Assembly (NCBI GenBank): GCA_037043455.1
Contig: JAWPHD010005545.1
Span: 1-64,000, forward strand
Source of the DNA: Cyrtodaria siliqua
Lineage: Eukaryota; Mollusca; Bivalvia; Adapedonta; Hiatellidae
Length of the DNA stretch: 64,000 bases
Direction of reading: 5' to 3'
This document shows positions 42,201 to 54,200 of this stretch, in pieces. Each line of letters begins with the position of its first letter. Position 1 is the first letter of the stretch. The translations under genes and the position numbers were made by a program. Under the pieces are notes generated by a model. It worked only from the letters and a program-made list of their open reading frames with translations. It had not been told where the DNA came from and made no database searches.

Positions 42201-45200
42201 GACCATGTATATTGTGTTTCAGTTTGCTTCGACACCAAGTAACAAGTCGTTTGACCTTGTATATTGTGTTTCAGTTTGCTTCGACACCAAGTGACAAGTC
42301 GTTTGACCATGTATATTGTGTTTCAGTTTGCTTCGACACCAAGTGGCAAGTCATTTGACCGTGTATATTGTGTTTCATTTTGCTTCGACACCAAGTGACA
42401 AGTCATTTGACCGTGTATATTGTGTTTCAGTTTGCTTCGACACCAAGTAACAAGTCGTTTGACCATGTATATTGTGTTTCATTTTGCTTCGACACCAAGT
42501 AACAAGTCGTTTGACCATGTATATTGTGTTTCAGTTTGCTTCGACACCAAGTGACAAGTCGTTTGATCATGTATATTGTGTTTCAGTTTGCTTCGACACC
42601 AAGTGACAAGTCGTTTGACCATGTATATTGTGTTTCATTTTGCTTCGACACCAAGTAACAAGTCGTTTGACCATGTATATTGTGTTTCATTTTGCTTCGA
42701 CACCAAGTGACAAGTCATTTGACCATTTATATTGTGTCTCAGTTTGCTTCGACACCAAGCGACAAGTCGTTTGACCATTTATATTGTGTCTCAGTTTGCT
42801 TCGACACCAAGCGACAAGTCGTTTGACCATTTATATTGTGTCTCAGTTTGCTTCGACACCAAGCGACAAGTCGTTTGACCATGTATATTGTGTTTCAGTT
42901 TGCTTCGACACCAAGTGACAAGTCGTTTGATCACATGTATATTGTGTTTCAATTTGCTTCGACACCAAGTGACAAGTCGTTTGATCACATGTATATTGTG
43001 TTTCAATTTGCTTCGACACCAAGTGACAAGTCGTTTGACCATGTATATTGTGTTTCAGTTTGCTTCAACACCAAGCGACAAGTCGTTTGACCATGTGTTC
43101 ACCATGTATCAATCCATGCTTACGGATACCAAGACAAACTTGGCATTTAAGGTAATGACTTCTTGGTCCCCAGATAATCTGTGGCTTTGAATTAAAACTA
43201 TTATTTGTTAGTGCTTTTCTTGTTATTTTGCTGTGGGGACATAAACTGCTCTGTTCCATGTATCAGGCATGTAAAAGTACCAGAAGAAACTAAGTTAAGA
43301 TAGAGAGAGTATGACTGATGTGTGTTTAAAATCTTTACGTAGATGAAAGCATTTGGTACCGGGTACTTTTAAAAATAAAAGAAGTTTCTAATATTTTGTC
43401 TGGATCTCTTTACATGGTCCCGCCTTAATTCCATTAAGCGATGGAAAAGCTTATCTTAGCAGGATTATATAACGGATATTTCGACAATTAAACTTGTGGT
43501 AGCCTGTTTAAAATTACCTATTAAATGTTTTAATTTTACAATATGCAAATGTTTAAAGCCAAAATTAAGGTTTTATTTCATACCCAAGCCAACCCCGTTT
43601 TCGCTTCTTGGAGAAGGGGTTGGATGGGGTATGAACGTTAATACTCCTACCGCGTAATGTTAGATTACATTAATTTTGTTGAATAAAACTGAAACAGAAA
43701 TTGCATTAAATAGGATATCAAAGTGAAACCTCATTTTCTGTATTTAAGTGGCTTTATTGTTATGTTTTCAGTGCCGAGTGCTTGAACTACTGCCATTCTT
43801 TTCTAATGTCCCGGAACCTTTTACTGCCAAACTGAAGTAAGTATTCACATTATTGCTATATGAAGTACATGCAATGTTTAAATATTCACATTAATGCTGT
43901 ATGGAGTACATGCATTGTTTAAATATTCACATTAATGCTATATGAAGTACATGCATTGTTTAAATATTCACATTAATGCTGTATGAAGTACATGCAATGT
44001 TTAAATATTCACATTAATGCTATATGAAGTACATGCACTGTTTAAATATTCACATTAATGCTGTATGAAGTACATGCATTGTTTAAATATTCACATTAAT
44101 GCTATATGAAGTACATGCATTGTTAAAATATTCACATTAATGCTGTATGAAGTACATGCAGTGTTTAAATATTCACATTAATGCTGTATGAAGTACATGC
44201 AGTGTTTAAATATTCACATTAATGCTGTATGAAGTACATGCATTGTTTTATAATAAATATTCACATTAATACATAAATGAAGTACATGCAATGTTTAAAT
44301 ATTCACATTAATGCTTTATGAAGTGCACGCATTGTTTAAATATTCACATTAATGCTGTATGAAGTACATGCATTGTTTAAATATTCACATTAATGCTGTA
44401 TGAAGTACATGCATTGTTTAAATATTCACATTAATGCTATATGAAGTACATGCATGTACATGCAATGTTTAAATATTCACATTAATGCTGTATGAAGTAC
44501 ATGCATGTACATGCATTGTTTAAATATTCACATTAATGCTGTATGAAGTACATGCATTGTTTAAATATTCACATTAATGCTGTATGAAGTACATGCATGT
44601 GCATGCATTGTTTAAATATTCACATTAATGCTATATGAAGTACATGCATGTACATGCATTGTTTAAATATTCACATTAATGCTGTATGAAGTACATGCAT
44701 GTGCATGCATTGTTTAAATATTCACATTAATGCTGTATGAAGTACATGCATTGTTTAAATATTCACATTAATGCTGTATGAAGTACATGCATGTGCATGC
44801 ATTGTTTAAATATTCACATTAATGCTGTATGAAGTACATGCATGTACATGCAATGTTTAAATATTCACATTAATGCTTTATGAAGTACATGCATGTACAT
44901 GCATTGTTTAAATATTCACATTAATGCTGTATGAAGTACATGCAATGTTTAAATATTCACATTAATGCTGTATGAAGTACATGCAGTGTTTAAATATTCA
45001 CATTAATGCTATATGAAGTACATGCATTGTTTAAATATTCACATTAATGCTGTATGAAGTACATGCAATGTTTAAATATTCACATTAATGCTTTATGAAG
45101 TGCATGCATTGTTTAAATATTCACATTAATGCTGTATGAAGTACATGCAGTGTTTAAATATTCACATTAATGCTATATGAAGTACATGCATTGTTTAAAT

Positions 45201-48200
45201 ATTCACATTAATGCTGTATGAAGTACATGCATTGTTTAAATATTCACATTAATGCTATATGAAGTACATGCATTGTTTAAATATTCACATTAATGCTATA
45301 TGAAGTACATGCATTGTTTAAATATTCACATTAATGCTATATGAAGTACATGCATTGTTTAAATATTCACATTAATGCTGTATGAAGTACATGCATTGTT
45401 TAAATATTCACATTAATGCTGTATGAAGTACATGCATGTGCATGCATTGTTTAAATATTCACATTAATGCTGTATGAAGTACATGCATGTACATGCAATG
45501 TTTAAATATTCACATTAATGCTATATGAAGTACATGCATGTACATGCATTGTTTAAATATTCACATTAATGCTTTATGAAGTACATGCAATGTTTAAATA
45601 TTCACATTAATGCTGTATGAAGTACATGCAGTGTTTAAATATTCACATTAATACTATATGAAGTACATGCATTGTTTAAATATTCACATTAATGCTGTAT
45701 GAAGTACATGCAATGTTTAAATATTCACATTAATGCTTTATGAAGTGCATGCATTGTTTAAATATTCACATTAATGCTGTATGAAGTACATGCAGTGTTT
45801 AAATATTCCCATTAATGCTATATGAAGTACATGCATTGTTTAAATATTCACATTAATGCTGTATGAAGTACATGCATTGTTTAAATATTCACATTAATGC
45901 TATATGAAGTACATGCATTGTTTAAATATTCACATTAATGCTATATGAAGTACATGCATTGTTTAAATATTCACATTAATGCTATATGAAGTACATGCAG
46001 TGTTTAAATATTCACATTAATGCTGTATGAAGTACATGCAATGTTTAAATATTCACATTAATGCTGTATGAAGTACATATATTGTTTAAATTGTTATGGA
46101 AACTGATCTTAGGACTATAATTCTCCTAAAAAAATTATGGGAGGGGGTGGTGTTGGAATTGGGTTACTAGAAGAACATCCATCAATTCTTAGGGTACCAG
46201 CACCAGCATTTTTATTAGAGGTGCCGCTAATAGATTGCATATTCTTTAATACCCCCACCACAAGAAAAAAGTTATTGGTCGATCCAGTAATTTCTGAGAT
46301 ATTTAGTTATGCAAGTGGTCCGTCGGCCATCGTAATTAACTTTCACCTAGGTCCTTTATTGTCCATCCGATCATTTCCAAACTTTAACAGATTATTGATA
46401 TTAATAAATGCTCAGACAAGTTCATAAACCAGCCAGTTCGGAGCATTAACATCGGAGTTATGGCCTATGATTTAGTTAAATATGCCATATTTTGTTTCAT
46501 TAACACGCTAGGGCCTTCATTTTTCTTCCTGTCTTTACCAAACTTGGCCAGATTGTTGGTATCTCTTGTTTAGAGCACGGAAGGTTTTCTTTTTCACTTC
46601 AATTGCGCGAAATTTGTATAGCTATTAGAACGATACAGGCCCTCTTGGGCCTCATGTATAAATCTTGTAACTACATTGTCGCTTTGTAGATTCTGACCTG
46701 ATCACATTTGTGAAAGCCCCCCTTTTCAAGTAATTCTGCTAAATGTTTAAAATTTGTCGTGGGTATGTACCAACTTAAAATTGAGCCTTTTTGTATTCGT
46801 ATATTACATTAGAAGTAACACTTGCCCTGCAAACATGACTGTTACAATTTTTAGCACTTAATCAAAAGAAATGCATTTCCAGATCCAGTTTAGACCGGTT
46901 AGTAGCCGACAGTTTTCCACTGAGAAGTTCCGAGCTAATCAAGGGAAGTCCTAAGTACAACGACTACATCTCGGCCTTGGACAGGGTCAGTAAACAGGGT
47001 GTAACGTCCTATTACAGGGAATAATCTTCCCTGAACATTGAATGATTTTTGAAAATAGAAAGTCATAATAAATGTTCATAACTTTCACATCCAGTCAACT
47101 TCCGGTAGGTTGAGATATTCAGTAGGTGAAAATAAAGGGGTTTACTAGGACTTTATCCTCAACCTCTATAATAAAAAATGAAATATTAGACCATGATTTA
47201 AATTGAATATATCCATATTGGTGTTTTAAAATCAGACAACACCAAAAGAAGATACATAGATGTACACAAAAAAATAGAGCTTTTAATATAATTATCACGA
47301 CAAACTAGTTTTATAAAGGGCTAAAGTCAGTTGAGCACCAATGATAAACACCAAGTTTACCCCCTACCAGAATGTGGAGTTGTTTTAATTTATTGATCAC
47401 CGATTGGTTAAATTATTTTGATGATGTCGTGTGAAAGTTATGAATAAATGTACTTGAACATGTTCAAGGGTTTCTTAATTCAATTCATACAAAATTGAAG
47501 AATTTCTAAAAAGGACAATGGCACAAAAATTCATATCAGATTGTTCCTATCAAATACATTATAGAATTTCAAAGATATTTAGGAAATTATTTCTTTATAA
47601 AAAGCATTTACAGAATAAATATGTATCATACAGTAGTGTCAGAAGACTTTTTGTATTGCAGATTTTGAGTGGTTTCCAGTTGTCTGGAAGCTTGATGTTG
47701 CTGGAGTACTTGATTAGCATATTCTGTCGAGAGTCGGAACATGTTCACGAAGATGCCATTCAAAGTGCCATCATCAAGTTTACTAGAAGGTACTGAGTGT
47801 TAGTATAAAATTGAGCAAATATTCAGATATACTGTACACTGGTGTTTCCATATATTGTCAGAAAAGGTTAAACATTTTTGTTAAACATTTTCATCTGATT
47901 CCTACATATTGAGAGGGACTGTCATTAACCTACATGTTTTCTACAATCCCTAGATTACCAAGAGATAAACAGAAGAATGCTCTGGAAGTTCCATATAAAA
48001 TCTTCGCGAAGACTGAAAGTTTCCCGTCAGAAATCCGTCGAGCCACCATAGAGAGAGTGTGCCTGCCCATGTTACGCCTGGTCAGCAAGGCAGCTTTGTT
48101 GGACTTCTATATGGACCATATTCCACAACTTAAACAGTTCATCGAGGTTAAACTATCCAAGGTGCTGATACAATTTGTCTTTTTATCAAATTTCATTTCG

Positions 48201-51200
48201 TAATTTCAAAGTTATGGCTGAGACACACTTTTGACTCATTTGAGCTTTGACCTGTTTGAAGTTTCATGAAACTCCTAGGCTGTAATGAAACATTGTATTT
48301 GGTAGATGGTTTTGTGTATTTCAAATTGGCACTTAAAATGTATTTTTATTTTATTTGGGTGTGTGTTTTTTGCGAGGTCAAATGGAAATTTTTTGTCACA
48401 AATATGTAATCATATATCTTTTCTTAACCTGTAAATAAATATTTTGTTTTCAGTAATTATTGTGATTCTCTACAACTATGGCTCTTTATAGTTGCCAATC
48501 TTTTTCTGGCAATAGACACAATACATAATTCTGTTATACAGCAAAATTCAAATTATGAACATATATTTCAGAATTCTGAGAGTGTTCTTGAAGGTCAGTT
48601 AGTGACACGTATGTGTTGTTTCCAACTTCTTGAGGTGATGTATTCACGTCTGACCAAAGATGAGGTAGTGGGGATGACGTCTCCCATCAACAGGGTGTTC
48701 TGTGGTGGCAGTGTGCAAACGGGCAAGGAGCTTACAAGCTTTGTATCCAAGTAGGTCACTAATAATGATTATCTGAATCCTTGTATTCGATAATCGCATT
48801 TAAATCTATCAACTTTGCAATTTGTAGCTCTCTTAATGCTTGGTAGTTCTCTTAGTACTTTGATTCATTAACAAGCCCGATAGTTATCTCCCTTTGTAGA
48901 TCTTCCATGTGAAGTCGAAGTTAGAAGGCGCGCCCTCTTCCATCGATTATAAAAACTAGTAGGAAGCAAAAAGACGGAAGATATATGGGACTTGACACTT
49001 ATGTTAACATAGGTCGCTGGTTTGCCAGTAATGAGTATGTCTCAGGCAATCGGTTGTCTCCCCAGGCCTCAACAAAAATTGTAATTAATAATACATAAAC
49101 TCTGTAGCCAAACTAAATGCCACTAGTGTTGTAAGTCACCATATGCTTATGGTGCATGGTTTATGGTGTAAAATAAAAAAGTTATTTAAAGGAAATTAGT
49201 TGTTATTCCAGGGTGTTGCATTCCTTGTTAAAGAATGCCGGTACAGAGGTGATCATATTTTGTTCGTCTGTGGTCACGCATACACAAAGTTGTTTATTTC
49301 AAGATGGCCAAAATGAATTACAAGCACATATTAATTGACATAAACTTTATTTTGACTAGAATAATTGACTAGAATAATTGGCACAAATTATTGACTACTT
49401 TATCAATTTTATGTGTGGCAGTAAGGTCACTAAGGTTACAGGAAAATCCCGGAGGGTCAAGTCCCAAGTGGTTATGCTAGGACCTTATGAATCAAGCTCC
49501 CCGGCAGAGCCCCTGGTGAAAACGCTGGGGCCCACCAATCAACATCCCGGATACTCAAGTCCCAAGTGGTAACGCTGGGACCTGATAAATCAATTTCCTC
49601 GGCAGAACCCCTGGTGAAGACACTGGGGTCCACCAAATGTCATAATTTTCTACCCCTAAACTAGCCAGCTAATCTGTATCCCCCCGGAATTTTCCTGCAT
49701 GTCAGTGACGACTAAAAATTAAATAACTAAAATTGTAATATTTCAATGAAAATTAAAACATGGAACAATATCGTATAAAATGTGGTAATTGTGAGAGTCA
49801 TAAATGACATATCAAAATAAAATATGTGAACAACAAAATCATGGTTAAAGTCATATTCTCATGATGATATTTAGAATGTCCTTAGTACATCAAAAGTCTG
49901 ATGATATATACTAAGTGTAGAGAAAGTCTGAATTGTCTTGCTTTTCAATTGATGTTTTGCGAACACTAATACTACATGTATCAAGCAATCCCTTGTCTAA
50001 ATCTGCAATGCCGTGAATGGAATTGTCGCTATTTATGAATCCATTGCAACACTTAGTACTACAGATCAATAGTCCAAATCCTCAATGCCATGACTCCTGA
50101 ATGCTTGCAATGAATATGCCGCCTGTGGATAACTGGATTGTGACTTCCCACTGATAGAGTTAGTATCCATCCACATGACATGTGCAGGCTCTTGTAATGT
50201 ACCAATGGACGCATTGCAGATTCATCCAGCATATTCTGGAAATATATATAGAATGGCGGCAGAAAGCAGTACAAGGTGTAATTGTAATATAAGGAAATTA
50301 TAACATCTTGTAAAATTGCAAGATGTCTACTGAGACTTAAAACAGAATAGCTATTAAAGTCCACTGAGCGTCAATGACTAACACCGAGTATAGCAATCAT
50401 GGATTAACACCGAGTATAGCAATCATGGATTGGTCAAAAGTGTCGTATTGATCAGCAATAATTGGTTTGTGACCACATCAGTGCTATAAGTAAGCACTAA
50501 TAATTGCGGTGGGTGGGTGGGTATGCAAAATATTTATCTCTTATAATCTGTTTCTGGCAGCCGGTGCGATAGTAAGACCGGTGTCAGGGTAAGTTTCTAC
50601 CCGAGTAAAATATCCCCCTTAGAGGCCCTGCTTTTGGCACTGAAATAAACAAGCCTATTTAATATCAATAGGCCATATTATTTCAAGATGGCCAAAATGA
50701 ATTACAAGCACATATTAATTGACATAAACTTTATTTTGACTAGAATAATTGACTAGAATAATTGGCACAAATTATTGACTACTTTATCAATTTTATGTGT
50801 GGCAGTAAGGTCACTAAGGTTACAGAAAAATCCCGGAGGGTCAAGTCCCAAGTGGTTATGCTAGGACCTGATGAATCAAGCTCCCCGGCAGAGCCCCTGG
50901 TGAAAACGCTGGGGCCCACCAATCAACATCCCGGATACTCAAGTCCCAAGTGGTAACGCTGGGACCTGATAAATCAATTTCCTCGGCAGAACCCCTGGTG
51001 AAGACGCTGGGGTCCACCAAATGTCATAATTTTCTACCCCTAAACTAGCCAGCTAATCTGTATCCCCCCGGAATTTTCCTGCCACACGAACACAACGTTC
51101 GCCCCAAAATTCCGAAAATAATAACATGATTTACAAATGTAAAGCATTTGTAATATTTAGTAAAAACAGGTCCGTTCCCAAATCAGACAGATGAACCCTG

Positions 51201-54200
51201 TCAGCATAATAATTCCTGTGGTCAACAGAGGTTATCTCCGTATGTCCCACAAATATACCCCTGCCATAAGTCATGAAGTTGCGTAAGCGCCTGTTAGCAT
51301 GACGGCGTTTGTGTTCAATGGCCTGTATTGAACCTAGACCATAGCCCCCAGCACTATCAGTATATAGCGATAGATCTTCGCTTGAACTCCAGAACCTTTC
51401 ATGAAATACTGATATTCCATTAAAAGATTCAAAAAAGAGCAACCACATGTTAAGATCTTGTCTCATACCCTTTGAAATACGTAGGTGATGGTGTGGCTTT
51501 ACAAGCCCGCAGGTTGCATTGATCAACCGTCTACAAAAAGGACGACCCGGTACAATTGCTCGGCACATAAAGTTCAACGAGCCAATTAAAGACTGAAGTG
51601 TCTTAAGCTTGATGCTACGATGCTTAAGAATCTCTGTAATTGTAACAATTATCGCCTGAATTTTATCTAATGGTATACGTACTTGCATCAACACAGAATC
51701 TAATTCAAGCCCTAGAAAAACAATAACTGTTTGTGGGCCCTCACATTTTTCTGAAGCTATTGGAATTCCCAAATCGTCACACTGCTGGAAAAATGTGTCC
51801 ATAATAACTTTACAACTATCAGAATTTGCTTTACCACCACCAAGAAAATCGTCTAAATAATGCAACAGTTCACCGACTGTTACCGCCCGACGTACTTAAT
51901 ATTCCACAAAGGTCGCAAACTTCTCAAATAAAGAGCATGAAATCGAACAACCAAATGGGAGACATTTATCAAAATAATACTTGTCATCAAATTTAAAACC
52001 CAATAGAGGAAAATCCTGGGGTGCGACTGGGATAAGCCTGAATGCTGATTTTATATCTGCCTTTCCTAACAATGCACCCTGACCAAGTTGTTGAATCATT
52101 TTTACTGCCTCATCGAATTGGGTGTATTGCACTGAACATATTTTTGGATCATATAATCATTGACAGATTCCCCTTCAGGGTATGACAAGTAATGAATAAG
52201 CCTATATTCGCCGATTTCTTTTTTAGGTACCATACCTAGTGGGGATACTCGAAAATTACCAAAAGGGGGCCTATCATATGGACCTCCTACTTGACCAGCT
52301 TCGATTTCTTTTAAAATTTTCTGTCTTACAATATCTGTGTTTTGACAAGCTGATGACAAGTTTTTTTTGGCTTCACAACTAACTCTAGGTCCCTCATACT
52401 GTAGAGGAAACCCATATCGGAAACCATCAGCTAACTGTTTTGCAGCAATGTGGTCCGGATAAAATTCCAATAATTTCAAAAGTTTGTCGACTTGTATTGG
52501 GGACTTTCCTAATGCAAACGAAGTTACGTCTGGCCTAGTTGCGTCTGAATGATCCCCGAAACCCTCTGTTATATGGTGCACCCCTGCTACCTGCTGACTG
52601 AAGCCCCCGAAATGGCTGATTTTGCTGTCCAGGAAATGACCGGCCGGTATTCTGGTGGAAACGCTGAATTTGGCCACCCATAAATCTTGGACACTGCCAC
52701 TCAGGGTGCTCTCCACGGCAGGCAGAGCAAATGTGTGAATATTTACATGTTCTGTAAAAACAACCATTCTGTTTATTAAAGTCAATACAGACGCCCGAGG
52801 GGCGGCGATTTGGTTGTTTCTGTCAGCGGTCACATTATGGTCACGAGTCATAATTTGCAGCCACAAATCTGCATTAAGCTGTGACCATGGCTGCAACTTT
52901 TGCGACAGACGCAGTCTGAACTGCTCATCATATATTTTCCAGGCTAATGAGCTGTTTCGGGCCTCAGCTTCCCTAATGACCGACATGTACTGCAAAAGTT
53001 CAGTTGTCTTTTCTTTATATTTTTTCAAGTAAATGGCTGCAAAAATAATGAATGCATCAGTCCAGTCTCGTAAATTTGATATGGACTTTATTGGGCGTGT
53101 CTTAGATATTATAGCCCCGGAATCATTTACAAACAGCTGACGGGGTTGATCATCAATTTGTGTATTGTCCTTTTTTAATAGGACGGCTAAATTAACGTAA
53201 TCATGGCGCCATATTTTGGCATACACTTCATGGGGAACATGTGCAGTCAGATCGTCATCTGCACATTTTAACTGGGTTATGTCGAACTCCGACGGGGGTA
53301 CCAACTTTGCGGCCGTGGCAACCATTGTTTCCCAAATATCCGGGTTCCGATCCTTACCCGATGCGTCCTCCTGATCGCCGCCTAAACGGATGATCTCTGG
53401 CGCCTCGCCCTCTTCAGGTATGTCGTCCTTCCGACCATTATTCTTAACCTCATCCGTCTTCTCTTGCGACTTATCGTACAGTGCCTGCCTTCCTGGCTTC
53501 GCTCCACCCCCTCTCCTACTCCTAGTTTTGGGCATTTTGCCGATTAAAGCTGATATTAACAAGTTTTATGCAAAATATTTATCTCTTATAATCTGTTTCT
53601 GGCAGCCGGTGCGATAGTAAGACCGGTGTCAGGGTAAGTTTCTACCCGAGTAAAATATCCCCCTTAGAGGCCCTGCTTTTGGCACTGAAATAAACAAGCC
53701 TATTTAATATCAATAGGCCATAATATTATTTAATAACACAATAGGAAAGAAAGTTGTTCTTTTTATTGTAATTGACATGTAATGATGTTAATGGGTTTCA
53801 GATTTAGACAGAAATGAGATCAACATTGATGCCAAAGGTTGATGAAGCTTTAGTGTCTCATTTTATTATTTCACAGCTTGAATTTTATTATTTCATTTGC
53901 TTTACCAGATCACACTTCATTTTAATACCCCTGGCTTTCAGCCAAACATAGAGGTTGTTACAGAACCTCATTACTTGCAAAAGTAAACATTCACAATTCA
54001 AGGATATTTGTCTTAATATAAGAATAACACTTTATATTCTATTTCAGACAAGCTCATGACGCCAAGGGTGAGGATATACGAGGGGAGACAATTCTGCTGG
54101 AGTTGAGACGACAGTACCACTGTGTGTCATACAATCTCATGGTAGCGTTTATATCTCGCACACAGTCCGAGCTTAAATACTACACCGCTTTCTTGTTTGA

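Larger units (their letters stand above)
49294..53722 (-). mobile_element. DIRS-order retroelement with split direct repeats, internally deleted
   Basis: A 405-bp repeat occurs at 49294-49698 and 50678-51082, and a 156-bp repeat at 50522-50677 and 53567-53722, all in the same orientation. The order is A, spacer, B touching A, coding part, B. Terminal A and B with an internal B-A junction is the split-direct-repeat layout described for PAT/Ngaro-type DIRS elements, which integrate with a tyrosine recombinase. The coding part on the minus strand holds Gag-like, reverse transcriptase and partial RNase H regions. No tyrosine recombinase is visible. No target-site duplication is seen, as expected for this order. 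Both repeat pairs are nearly identical, so the copy is fairly young. Confidence 0.85.

Noticed and set aside
38524..43103. CRISPR-like array
   Set aside because: Units are contiguous 52-bp repeats with no unique spacers, in a eukaryotic intron, ending in the host exon.
41587..43190. Open frames of 79-100 residues within the exon 17 array
   Set aside because: They are frame shadows of the 52-bp unit; frames change each unit.
50059..50364. Tyrosine recombinase in the spacer of the DIRS-like element
   Set aside because: No conserved Arg/His-x-x-Arg/Tyr pattern could be seen in any frame of the spacer.
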